16,395 bases of DNA from Desulfonatronaceae bacterium UBA663 (GCA_002299865.1 DBNV01000106.1:5857-22251); one strand, 5' to 3'. Positions 7,092 to 14,101 are shown, counted from the first letter of the stretch. Translations and numbers: made by a program. Notes: generated by a model from the sequence alone, not told the origin.

Positions 7092-8702
7092 ATGTCACGA
7101 GCACCAAAACCAGAAGAATTGCTCCGGGTATCCCATATCCCCCCGAAAAAGGACTGGATGGACCCCCGCACGGAGTTCGTCCCCGGCACCTGGGGGTATC
7201 CCGGACAGGCCAAGAACCTGGAAATCCTGGGGATGCCCAACCCCAGAGAGTGGAAGCCTGCGGACGAGGATTGGAAACTTCCTCCCAACTGGAAGGAAAT
7301 CATCCACGAAGGGTTGAAGGAGCGTTTGGACCAGTATCGCTCCCTGAAGGTCTTCCTGGACATCTGCGTGCGATGCGGGGCTTGCGCGGATAAATGTCAT
7401 TTTTTCATCGGCAGCGGCGACCCCAAGAACATGCCCGTCCTGCGCGCAGAACTTTTGCGGTCCATCTATCGCAAGGACTTCACCACCGTGGGCAGAATCC
7501 TCGGAAGCATCGCCGGCGGCAGGGAGTTGACCGAGGATGTGATCAAGGAATGGTTTTACTATTTTCACCAGTGTACGGAGTGCCGACGCTGCTCCTTGTT
7601 CTGTCCCTACGGCATCGACACTGCGGAAATCACCATGATGGGCCGAGAACTGCTGAACCTGATCGGCGTGAATATCGACTGGATCCTCGGCGCCGCAGCC
7701 AACTGTTACCGCACCGGCAACCATCTCGGGCTCGAACCGCAGGCTTTCAAGGGCAACATTGACTTTCTGGTGGACGACATCGAAGAGTACACCGGAGTTC
7801 GCGTCGAGCCTACCTTCAATCGCAAGGGCGCGGAGATTCTGTTCATCGCTCCCTCGGGCGACGTGTTCGCTGATCCGGGCATTTTTACCTATATGGGCTA
7901 TCTGATGCTGTTCCACCATATCGGCCTGGATTACACCATTAGCACCTATGCTTCCGAGGGCGGCAACTTTGGGTTGTTCACCAACCAAGAGACCATGAAG
8001 CGCCTCAACGCCAAGATGTATGCCGAGGCCAAGCGGCTGGGCGTGAAATGGATCATCGGCGGCGAGTGCGGCCATATGTGGCGCGTGCTGCATCAATATA
8101 TGGACACCATGAACGGCCCGGCGGACTTCCTGGAGGCGCCCAAGTCTCCCATCACCGGCACGGTGTTCGAGAACGCCAAATCCACGAAGATGATCCACAT
8201 CGTGGAATTCATGGCCGACCTGATCAGGAACAACAAACTCAAGCTGAATCCCAAGCGCAACGATTACCTGGTGACCACTTGGCACGACTCGTGTAACGTC
8301 TCGCGGGGCATGGGCATGTTTGAGGAGCCGCGCTACGTTTTAAAGAGCGTGTGCAATAATTTCCACGAGATGCCCGAGAACACCATCCGCGAACAGACTT
8401 TTTGCTGCGGCGGCGGCACGGGCTTGAACGCCGGCGAGTTCGAGTATCTGCGGATGATGGGCGGCATGCCCAGGGCCTTTGCCGTCAAGCATGTCCACGA
8501 AAAATACGGCGTGAACAGGCTGGTGAACATATGCGCCCTGGACCGGGCCATTCTGCCGCCGCTTATGGGTTACTGGGTGCCCGGGGTTTCATCCTCCGGA
8601 TTAACCGAGTTGGTGGCCAATGCTCTGGTCATGGAAGGAGAGCATGAGCGGACCGTAGACCTGCGCGGCGAGGACATTCCAGGCCTGGAGGGGGAAGAAT
8701 AA
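7092..8702 (+). CDS. dsrK: DsrK, HdrD-like iron-sulfur catalytic subunit
   Basis: This 536-residue cytoplasmic-face subunit is related to HdrD of heterodisulfide reductase and is thought to act on the DsrC trisulfide or disulfide during sulfite reduction. Two [4Fe-4S] motifs are complete: C92/C95/C98/C102 and C161/C164/C167/C171 (CTECRRCSLFCP). The C-terminal part has the cysteine-rich signature of the non-cubane cluster domain, with C401, the pair C438-C439 in FCCGGGTG, and C481. Where HdrB/HdrD proteins have a closing CxxC, this sequence reads C481-A-L-D. C326 (GGECGHMW) belongs to a first such half-motif. AAGGAG at 7081-7086 sets the start; an upstream ATG in frame lies inside dsrM and lacks support. 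Its TAA overlaps the dsrJ ATG by 1 nt. Confidence 0.96.
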   Translation: MSRAPKPEELLRVSHIPPKKDWMDPRTEFVPGTWGYPGQAKNLEILGMPNPREWKPADEDWKLPPNWKEIIHEGLKERLDQYRSLKVFLDICVRCGACADKCHFFIGSGDPKNMPVLRAELLRSIYRKDFTTVGRILGSIAGGRELTEDVIKEWFYYFHQCTECRRCSLFCPYGIDTAEITMMGRELLNLIGVNIDWILGAAANCYRTGNHLGLEPQAFKGNIDFLVDDIEEYTGVRVEPTFNRKGAEILFIAPSGDVFADPGIFTYMGYLMLFHHIGLDYTISTYASEGGNFGLFTNQETMKRLNAKMYAEAKRLGVKWIIGGECGHMWRVLHQYMDTMNGPADFLEAPKSPITGTVFENAKSTKMIHIVEFMADLIRNNKLKLNPKRNDYLVTTWHDSCNVSRGMGMFEEPRYVLKSVCNNFHEMPENTIREQTFCCGGGTGLNAGEFEYLRMMGGMPRAFAVKHVHEKYGVNRLVNICALDRAILPPLMGYWVPGVSSSGLTELVANALVMEGEHERTVDLRGEDIPGLEGEE

Positions 8703-9097
8703 TGTACGACGGCAACAAGATCATACCCGGATTGATCATCTTTGTGGGGTTGGTGACGTTCCCGTTCTGGTCCAATATTGGAAGGGCCGCCTATGAACGT
8801 CCGGAATTGAAGCTGGATGCTGTTGAGACCGAGTGCGTCGAGCCTGCGGAATGGATGCGCGCCGAACACATGAGGCTGCTGGATGATTGGCGTGATCTGG
8901 TCGTGCGGGACAACATGCGTCTGTATGTCAACCAGGCCGGAAGAAGTTTCGATATGAGCTTGACCAACACCTGCCTGTCAAGCGGGTGTCATGCCAACAA
9001 GGCTGAATTCTGTGACCGGTGTCACGCTACATTGGCCGTTTCTCCAAGCTGTTGGGACTGCCACGTCGTACCGCCAACGCCAATCGTGGAGGAATAA
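8702..9097 (+). CDS. dsrJ: DsrJ, periplasmic triheme cytochrome c
   Basis: This 131-residue cytochrome is anchored by an uncleaved N-terminal hydrophobic segment (about 7-24) with its haem domain in the periplasm. It relays electrons within DsrMKJOP. Three haem sites are visible: C104-D-R-C107-H108, C117-W-D-C120-H121, and a first site C91-L-S-S-G-C96-H97. That first site is CX4CH instead of the usual CXXCH. The codons read cleanly through it, so it is not an obvious frameshift. C45 lies where DsrJ proteins carry the Cys proposed as an axial ligand of one haem, and H56 follows. A purine-rich GGAGGGGGAAG inside the dsrK end serves as ribosome binding site. The 1-nt TAATG overlap suggests translational coupling with dsrK. 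Confidence 0.95.
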   Translation: MYDGNKIIPGLIIFVGLVTFPFWSNIGRAAYERPELKLDAVETECVEPAEWMRAEHMRLLDDWRDLVVRDNMRLYVNQAGRSFDMSLTNTCLSSGCHANKAEFCDRCHATLAVSPSCWDCHVVPPTPIVEE

Positions 9098-9100
9098 GCT

Positions 9101-9886
9101 ATGGCTTTGAATCGCAGATCCTTTCTCAAAGCTGCTGGCCTGACGACTCTGGCTGGATTGGGCGGCCATGCGGCGATGGAACTTTTGGCTCCCGGTGCCC
9201 TGGACGCAGCCCAGCCCGCCAAGATAGGCGCTTTCCCCGAGGCATTGATCGGAAAACGTTGGGCCATGGTCATTGATTCAACGAAGTTCACTTCTATGAG
9301 GCTCTCACAGAAGTGTATCGACGCCTGCCACACGGCGCACAACGTGCCGAATATTCCCGGCAAGCAGGAAGTCAAATGGCTGTGGACGGACAGTTTCCAG
9401 CGTGTGTTTCCGGACCAGCGGAACGAATTCCTGCCCGTTGATATTAAGCATCAACCCTTTTTGGTGTTGTGCAACCATTGCGACAATCCGCCCTGCGTGC
9501 GGGTTTGCCCCACAGGAGCCACGTTTAGGCGCGAGGACGGCATTGTGATGATGGATATGCACCGTTGCATCGGCTGTCGCTACTGCATGGTCGGTTGTCC
9601 ATACGGCGCCCGCAGCTTCAATTTCCGCGATCCCCGCCCCTTCATCGCGAATATCAACCACCGCTATACAACGAGGATGATGGGCGTCGTGGAAAAGTGC
9701 ACCTTCTGTGAGGACCGACTGGCTAGAGGCTTGATGCCGGTCTGCGTGGAGGCTTCCGAAGGGGCACTGATCTTTGGCGACCTGGGCAACCAGGATTCCA
9801 AGGTGCGCAAGATTTTGCGGGAACGTTTCAGCTTGCGGCGCTACCCTTCCCTGGGTACCGAGCCACACGTCTTCTATCTGATATGA
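9101..9886 (+). CDS. dsrO: DsrO, Tat-exported ferredoxin-like iron-sulfur subunit
   Basis: This 261-residue periplasmic Fe-S protein is related to NrfC and HmcB-type subunits. It passes electrons between DsrJ and the membrane subunit DsrP. A twin-arginine signal is clear, with NRRSFLK at 4-10, a hydrophobic AAGLTTLAGLGG stretch, and a likely cleavage site near residue 36. Cysteines are arranged as C72/C76, C124/C127/C132/C136 (CNHCDNPPCVRVCP), C156/C159/C162/C166 (CIGCRYCMVGCP) and C200/C203/C215. The last group lacks a fourth Cys (Ser219 at that place), so three [4Fe-4S] clusters, the number known for DsrO, are more likely than four. The GGAGGAAT before the ATG lies in the dsrJ end; only 3 bp separate the two genes. 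Confidence 0.95.
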   Translation: MALNRRSFLKAAGLTTLAGLGGHAAMELLAPGALDAAQPAKIGAFPEALIGKRWAMVIDSTKFTSMRLSQKCIDACHTAHNVPNIPGKQEVKWLWTDSFQRVFPDQRNEFLPVDIKHQPFLVLCNHCDNPPCVRVCPTGATFRREDGIVMMDMHRCIGCRYCMVGCPYGARSFNFRDPRPFIANINHRYTTRMMGVVEKCTFCEDRLARGLMPVCVEASEGALIFGDLGNQDSKVRKILRERFSLRRYPSLGTEPHVFYLI

Positions 9887-9896
9887 GGTGAGCAAA

Positions 9897-11051
9897 ATGT
9901 TAGAAAAAGCGCTACAGGGAAACAAGGCGTACTGGGGGTGGATCGCCACCCTCCTAGCGTTCATCGGTGTCGGCTTCGGCTGTTACATGTACCAGTTGAA
10001 CCAGGGGTTGGCCATCACCGGCTTAAGCCGGGACGTATCCTGGGGACTGTACATTGGACAACTGACCTACATGGTCGGCATCGCCGCCTCTGCCGTGATG
10101 CTTGTCTTGCCGTACTATCTGCACAACTACAAAGCGTTTGGGAAACTGGTCATCTTTGGAGAGTTCCTGGCCGTATCTGCGGTGGTTGTTTGTTTGCTGT
10201 TCGTCATCGTGGATCTTGGTCAGCCGCAACGTTTGTTAAACGTTATTCTTCATCCGACACCCAGCTCCGTGCTGTTCTGGGACATGGTGGTGCTCAATGG
10301 CTATTTGTTCCTGAACATTATCATCGGCTGGTCCGTGCTGCATGCCGTGAAAAAAGGCGTTCCCCCGGCCAACTGGCTCAAGTTCCTGATCTACTTATCC
10401 ATCCCCTGGGCCGTGAGCATTCACACGGTCACGGCGTTTTTGTACGCGGGCCTGCCGGGCAGGTACTTCTGGTTGGATTCTCTCTTGGCAGCCAGCTTTT
10501 TAGCTTCGGCCTTCGCCGCCGGTCCATCTCTGCTTCTTCTGATCCTCTTTGTCGTTCGGCGGGTGGCAAACCTGGAAATCCCCAAGGAAGCCATTCAGAC
10601 CATGGCCAAGATCATCACCTATGCCTGGACCATCAACGTGTTCATGGTTGGACTCAAAATCTTCACCATATACTATAGCCAACATCCCGGCAAAATGCTC
10701 GGATTTGACTATCTCTACTTTGGCTACGAAGACTACACCCAAATGGTGCCCTGGATGTGGAACTTTGTCTTTCTGGCTCTTGTAGCCCTGGCCCTGTTGA
10801 TCCACCCTGGCACCCGGAACAATCAGACCACCTTGACCATCGCCTTGGTGATGGTTTTTGTGGCCGGCTGGATCGACAAGGGCTTGGCCCTGGTCATCGG
10901 CGGTTTCGTGCCTAATCCTTTCAAGGTCTATACCGAATATTGGCCGACCATCCCCGAGGTGTTCATCACCATCGGCGTGTACGCCATCGGTCTGTTGATC
11001 CTGACCATCCTGTACAAGGTGGCCCTATCCGTGCAGGAGGAATCCACCTGA
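9897..11051 (+). CDS. dsrP: DsrP, NrfD/PsrC-type membrane subunit
   Basis: This 384-residue polytopic membrane protein of the NrfD/PsrC family pairs with DsrO and interacts with menaquinone. About ten hydrophobic helices are visible, starting at YWGWIATLLAFIGVGFGCYM and ending with VFITIGVYAIGLLILTILYK. The conserved family region near residues 105-122 (VIVDLGQPQRLLNV) is present. I prefer the ATG at 9897, which has AGG of GAGGTGA 8 nt upstream; a GTG at 9888 would add only three residues. The gap after dsrO is 10 bp. A perfect intrinsic terminator begins 25 bp after the stop, so dsrP ends the operon. Confidence 0.95.
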   Translation: MLEKALQGNKAYWGWIATLLAFIGVGFGCYMYQLNQGLAITGLSRDVSWGLYIGQLTYMVGIAASAVMLVLPYYLHNYKAFGKLVIFGEFLAVSAVVVCLLFVIVDLGQPQRLLNVILHPTPSSVLFWDMVVLNGYLFLNIIIGWSVLHAVKKGVPPANWLKFLIYLSIPWAVSIHTVTAFLYAGLPGRYFWLDSLLAASFLASAFAAGPSLLLLILFVVRRVANLEIPKEAIQTMAKIITYAWTINVFMVGLKIFTIYYSQHPGKMLGFDYLYFGYEDYTQMVPWMWNFVFLALVALALLIHPGTRNNQTTLTIALVMVFVAGWIDKGLALVIGGFVPNPFKVYTEYWPTIPEVFITIGVYAIGLLILTILYKVALSVQEEST

Positions 11052-11076
11052 CCAATCGTCCGCCAAGACGTTCAAT

Positions 11077-11115
11077 AAAAAACCCGCGGCAACGACTCGT
11101 TGCCGCGGGTTTTTT
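11077..11115. terminator. Bidirectional intrinsic terminator between dsrP and the VOC gene
   Basis: An 18-bp perfect stem (AAAAAACCCGCGGCAACG at 11077-11094 with its complement at 11098-11115) closes on the 3-nt loop ACT. Six T follow the GC-rich core on the plus strand, and the six A at 11077-11082 give a matching T-tract on the minus strand. It therefore ends the rightward dsrMKJOP transcript and can also end the leftward VOC gene, whose stop is at 11150. Confidence 0.95.
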
Positions 11116-11149
11116 GTTTGGGACAAACTCATCATGCACCTTAAGCGGG

Positions 11150-11749
11150 CTATTGGCCGGTGAACCAGTTTTTTCTTTTTGGATCCAAAAGCTCCGCGCC
11201 CTCACCCGGATAAACGGTCTTGTCAACGGCATCGGAGTACGACGACAACGGCCAGGCTTCAGGACGCGGTTCTGTACCTTCTAGAGTAATAGGGCTGGGG
11301 TGATGGTCGATCATTCTGGGGTGGCCGCTGATGTCGACTTCAGGAATCGCCACGCTGAACTCAATGGCGATGCCGTTGGGGTCGAAACTGTAGATGGAAT
11401 GGATAAAGCCGTGGTCAATGGCTTCGGAGACCCAGAAACCGGCGGACTCCAGACGCTGCCTCAACGCCCAGAGAGCTTCCTTGTCTTTCACGCCGAAGGA
11501 GACATGGTCAAAGCCGAATGGTCCCTGGACAGGCACGCCGTGGTCCTTTTCCGGAATGGGTTGCACATCCTTCCATTCGAAAAAGGCGAGCATCGCCCCG
11601 GGAGCGATTTCAAGAAAGTACTGGCGGGCCCCGGGACGACCGAGACCGGCCACGAGACGGGCGCCGATCAGGTCGCGCCAAAATCGGACAGTCCCATTCA
11701 TGTCTCGGGTGGCCAGGGCGATGTGGTGAATTCCGGTGCAACCGAACAT
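11150..11749 (-). CDS. VOC (glyoxalase/dioxygenase superfamily) protein
   Basis: This 199-residue metalloprotein belongs to the vicinal-oxygen-chelate superfamily. The two beta-alpha-beta-beta-beta modules are visible, one from GIHHIALAT (6-14) and one from FGFDHVSFGV (78-87). Likely metal ligands form the classic quartet H9, E58, H82 and E130. Related proteins include glyoxalase I, methylmalonyl-CoA epimerase, fosfomycin-resistance enzymes and ring-cleavage dioxygenases; the sequence does not tell which reaction applies. A tail of about 60 residues (141-199), rich in Pro, Asp and Glu, extends beyond the domain. The ATG at 11749 is chosen because AGGAG lies 6 nt upstream; a longer frame to 11833 adds a segment that does not resemble the family. 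It converges on dsrP. Confidence 0.85.
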   Translation of the reverse strand: MFGCTGIHHIALATRDMNGTVRFWRDLIGARLVAGLGRPGARQYFLEIAPGAMLAFFEWKDVQPIPEKDHGVPVQGPFGFDHVSFGVKDKEALWALRQRLESAGFWVSEAIDHGFIHSIYSFDPNGIAIEFSVAIPEVDISGHPRMIDHHPSPITLEGTEPRPEAWPLSSYSDAVDKTVYPGEGAELLDPKRKNWFTGQ

Positions 11750-11835
11750 GTTTTCTCCTGCGGATTTCCCTGGGGGCGTAGCCTGCGGGGGTTTTGAAAA
11801 AAGCCGGTTTTTGCTCTTGACATGCCCAAGCAAAC

Positions 11836-11864
11836 ATCTAAAGAATGTCCCGTCGTGCAGTCAA
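11836..11864 (-). promoter_or_regulatory. Weak candidate promoter for the VOC gene
   Basis: On the minus strand TTGACT (11859-11864, 5 of 6) is followed after 17 nt by TTAGAT (11836-11841, 3 of 6), about 87 bp before the VOC start codon. The -10 is poor, so this is tentative. The rest of the 295-bp gap 11750-12044 shows no gene. I could not find a convincing rightward promoter for the ferredoxin gene in it, although one is expected there. Confidence 0.3.
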
Positions 11865-12044
11865 CTCCACGCTGCCGAGTGGTTGTCCATGGCTGAAAAA
11901 CGCTGCGGGACGTTTTCTTGAGGTCAGCCTTTTCCCGGGCTTCAACAGACCGTCTTGTTATGGATTTGGGAAGTGGTTTTTGTTACAGTCAACCTGCCCC
12001 CCGAGTGCGTCTGGGGCAGAATTCATTCAAAATGGAGGTTTACA

Positions 12045-12233
12045 ATGGGCTGGAAGATTACTGTTGACGTTGACAAGTGTACTGGTGACGGCGAATGTGT
12101 GGATGTCTGCCCCGTGGAAGTTTTCGAACTTCAGGATGGCAAGGCCGTTGCCGTGAATGAAGAGGAATGCTTGGGCTGTGAATCCTGTGTTGAGGTCTGT
12201 GAGACCGGGGCGCTCACGGTGGAGGAAGTTTAG
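12045..12233 (+). CDS. Seven-iron-type ferredoxin ([3Fe-4S]/[4Fe-4S], Asp ligand)
   Basis: This 62-residue bacterial ferredoxin is a soluble cytoplasmic electron carrier. The first cluster motif is C12-T-G-D15-G-E-C18-V-D-V-C22-P, in which Asp15 replaces the second Cys. The second motif, in ECLGCESCVEVCETG, has all four Cys. The Cys-to-Asp change and the CTGDGECVDVCPVEV stretch closely resemble Desulfovibrio africanus ferredoxin III as I remember it. That protein holds a [3Fe-4S] cluster which converts readily to an Asp-ligated [4Fe-4S] cluster or binds another metal. The start is set by GGAGG about 6 nt before the ATG; longer upstream frames do not look coding. A large hairpin follows, and ykgJ-like and other genes are downstream in the same direction. 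Confidence 0.95.
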   Translation: MGWKITVDVDKCTGDGECVDVCPVEVFELQDGKAVAVNEEECLGCESCVEVCETGALTVEEV

Positions 12234-12264
12234 GTTCTAGACCCTCTTTTTTACTTTGTGTTCA

Positions 12265-12302
12265 CTACGTCAAAAGGAGGGTTTACCCTCCTTTTGACGT
12301 AG
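12265..12302 (+). repeat. 17-bp perfect hairpin abutting the ykgJ-like ribosome binding site
   Basis: CTACGTCAAAAGGAGGG (12265-12281) and its exact reverse complement (12286-12302) enclose the loop TTTA. No U-tract follows on either strand, so it is not a classical terminator. The ribosome binding site of the next gene, GGAAG at 12306-12310, starts three bases after the stem. The upstream CCCTCTTTT (12242-12250) could pair with the left arm (AAAAGGAGGG) apart from one bulged G, giving an alternative fold. It may be a 3'-end stabiliser for ferredoxin mRNA, a processing site or an attenuator. Confidence 0.85.
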
Positions 12303-12315
12303 AAAGGAAGATTAC

Positions 12316-13047
12316 ATGGCTCTTGATTTTACTCCTTACTTTCAGAAGTATGAACAACTTGTCGCCCAGGTGGATCGCGTTTTTGCTTCCATTCAGTCCC
12401 AGCACCCGGAGTGCGTAACCTGTAAACAAGGATGCAGCGACTGTTGTCACGCCTTGTTTGATCTTTCCCTGATCGAGGCTTTGTACCTGAACCATCGTTT
12501 TCACGACGATCTCTCCAAGGAACTCAAGGACCAAGTCCTGGTCAAGGCCGACCAGGCTGATCGAGCCGCGTACAAGCTAAAATATCAAGCCTATAAAAGT
12601 CATCGCGACGGCTCGCCTGCCGAGGCCGTTCTGGAAGACATGGCCCGCAAGCGGGTCCGTTGCCCGTTGCTCAATGACCAGGATCAATGCGACATGTACG
12701 CGCATCGGCCTTTGACCTGCCGGCTTTACGGCGTCCCGCAAGCCATTGAGGGCAAATCCAGAACCTGTTCATTATCCAAATTTAAGCCTGGTGTGCCGTA
12801 TCCTTCTGTACACGCAGATAAAATCCATCGTAGGCTGGCCGAGTTGGGTATGGAGTTGGTTGCCGGCCTGAACACCAAGCACGTGCAAATGGCCGATGTG
12901 CTGGTGCCGCTGTCCATGGCTCTGTTGACGGTTTACGACGAGGAGTATCTGGGCGTTGAGAAATCCGGTTGCGGTCAATCCGGATGTTCTTCCGGCGGAT
13001 GCGATCCGGGGGGCTGCGACGACGGAGGATGCGGATGTCGAAGTTGA
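12316..13047 (+). CDS. YkgJ-family cysteine-cluster protein with a Cys/Gly repeat tail
   Basis: This 243-residue protein has the zinc- or iron-sulfur-type cysteine pattern of the YkgJ (UPF0153) family: C33/C36/C40/C43/C44 in CVTCKQGCSDCC, then C116, C125 and C135 in a CP..C..RPLTCRLYG segment, and C151. The family is thought to bind a metal cluster; its biochemical role is unknown. The C-terminus (218-243) is unusual, with C219, C224, C229, C234 and C239 spaced exactly five apart with Gly between, ending GC241RS. This tail is not part of the core family domain as I know it. GGAAG precedes the ATG directly after a strong hairpin. Its end overlaps the next gene by 13 bp, so the two are probably translationally coupled. 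Confidence 0.85.
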   Translation: MALDFTPYFQKYEQLVAQVDRVFASIQSQHPECVTCKQGCSDCCHALFDLSLIEALYLNHRFHDDLSKELKDQVLVKADQADRAAYKLKYQAYKSHRDGSPAEAVLEDMARKRVRCPLLNDQDQCDMYAHRPLTCRLYGVPQAIEGKSRTCSLSKFKPGVPYPSVHADKIHRRLAELGMELVAGLNTKHVQMADVLVPLSMALLTVYDEEYLGVEKSGCGQSGCSSGGCDPGGCDDGGCGCRS

Positions 13048-13397
13048 ACGAGGAGAAGGCGAGTCAAAAACGCCAGATCTATGAGAGTCTGTCCGATCGG
13101 GCCAGAAAGTTCGTGGACAAGATCGGGTACGAGGCCTGGGATCCCTTTCAGCAACCCAATGATCCTTTCGACTTGCGCAGATTCACCACCGACAGGACGG
13201 CACGGGCCATGGCCATGGGGTTCTTGCAGCAATGCAAGGAAGAGCATTATTCTAAGAACTACGCCCGGGCAGTGTTGGATATGTGTATGGGCCTGGTGGA
13301 TAAGGATGAGCGGTATTTGGCCATGTACGAATTTAGCTGCTGGTACAGGGAGCAGCTGCAGGCCCATGAAAACGTCAAAGAGCAGCGGACCTTTTGA
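13035..13397 (+). CDS. Conserved-looking hypothetical protein, 120 residues
   Basis: I do not recognise this protein. It is 120 residues, soluble and mostly helical, with charged N-terminal segments (KLNEEKASQKRQIYESLSDR) and a central WDPFQQPNDPFDLRRF stretch. The C-terminal part is rich in aromatic residues, with two cysteines (in LDMCMG and FSCWYRE). No signal peptide or membrane helix is evident. The start ATG at 13035 lies inside the 3' end of the ykgJ-like gene, with GGAGGA (13024-13029) five bases upstream. A longer upstream frame would be an Arg-rich out-of-frame reading of the Cys-repeat codons, so it is rejected. Third-position G/C bias supports a real gene. Coupling to the ykgJ-like gene suggests a shared task, which is inference. 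Confidence 0.8.
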   Translation: MSKLNEEKASQKRQIYESLSDRARKFVDKIGYEAWDPFQQPNDPFDLRRFTTDRTARAMAMGFLQQCKEEHYSKNYARAVLDMCMGLVDKDERYLAMYEFSCWYREQLQAHENVKEQRTF

Positions 13398-13439
13398 CAC
13401 GCTTGATCGGCGACGCGCAGCATATCAGGAGCTAAAACG

Positions 13440-14060
13440 ATGGATCTGTCTAAAATCGAGCAGTATATTCGAGAGCATAAGGAGCAACTGGCCAAGAATC
13501 CGGATTGCGGCGTGACGCATTACAATCTGGGGGTCGCTTATCTTTCCCTGCGCGAATGGAAGAAGGCCGAAGAGGAGTTTTTCGCGGCCGTGGAGGCGTC
13601 TCCCACGTTGGCGGAGGCGTATGTTCAGCTCGGCGGCATTCGCATGCACCAGGACGACCTGGAAGGGTGTTTGTATTTCAACAAGAAAGCCGCTGAAGTA
13701 CGCCCGAAATTCCCCGTTCCCCATGGCAATATTGGATTCGTCCACTTGCAGCTTGGCGATTTGGACCAGGCTGTGGAAGCCTTGCGCAAAGCAGTCGCCC
13801 TGGAGCCGAAATTCGTGCAGGCCCAGACGACCCTGGCCAGCGCCTATTATCAGTTTGGCGACCTGGACAAGTGTATCGACCACTGTGAACGGGCCTTGAA
13901 GTATGGGCCGACGTTCGCCCCAGCCTATAACAATCTGGCCCTGGCCTATTATGACAAGCAAGAGTACGCCAAGGCCTTGGAGAACTTGGACAAGGCCAAG
14001 GAATACGGCTTTGAAGCGTCACCGGAATTCGCGGCTCTTCTGGAGCCTCACCGCAACTGA
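13440..14060 (+). CDS. TPR-repeat protein
   Basis: This 206-residue protein consists almost wholly of five tetratricopeptide repeats after a short N-terminal helix: about 25-58, 59-93, 94-127, 128-161 and 162-195. Each shows the usual pattern of a conserved small residue, Gly-x-x-(Tyr/Leu), Ala, and a closing Pro, for example NLGVAYLSLREWKKAEEEF and NNLALAYYDKQEYAKAL. No signal peptide or membrane segment is seen, so a cytoplasmic protein-protein scaffold or assembly helper is likely; the partner is unknown. AGGAG (13427-13431) lies 8 nt before the ATG. It is 42 bp downstream of the 120-residue gene in the same direction and may belong to the same transcript. Confidence 0.9.
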   Translation: MDLSKIEQYIREHKEQLAKNPDCGVTHYNLGVAYLSLREWKKAEEEFFAAVEASPTLAEAYVQLGGIRMHQDDLEGCLYFNKKAAEVRPKFPVPHGNIGFVHLQLGDLDQAVEALRKAVALEPKFVQAQTTLASAYYQFGDLDKCIDHCERALKYGPTFAPAYNNLALAYYDKQEYAKALENLDKAKEYGFEASPEFAALLEPHRN

Positions 14061-14064
14061 TGCG

Positions 14065-14082
14065 TAAGGCCTTAAGGCCTTA
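14065..14082. repeat. 18-bp perfect palindrome after the TPR gene
   Basis: TAAGGCCTTAAGGCCTTA is its own reverse complement and consists of two overlapping TAAGGCCTTA units. It begins four bases after the TPR stop codon. A smaller inverted repeat (GGGC at 14083, GGCCC near 14092) follows. No T-tract is present, so termination is not supported; an operator or structural role is possible. Confidence 0.55.
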
Positions 14083-14101
14083 GGGCTTGAAGGCCCAAGT
14101 C

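Noticed and set aside
7095..8285. Long open frame (396 codons) antisense to dsrK
   Set aside because: It mirrors the high third-position G/C of dsrK, its translation is low-complexity in His, Val and Gln and has no family features, and dsrK on the other strand is certain.
11955..12044. Longer ferredoxin with 30 extra N-terminal residues
   Set aside because: GGAGG directly precedes the ATG at 12045, and the 62-residue product matches the normal ferredoxin length; the upstream codons look non-coding.
12265..12302. Intrinsic terminator after the ferredoxin gene
   Set aside because: The stem is perfect but no T-run follows on either strand; A-rich sequence and a ribosome binding site follow instead, so it is reported as a hairpin only.
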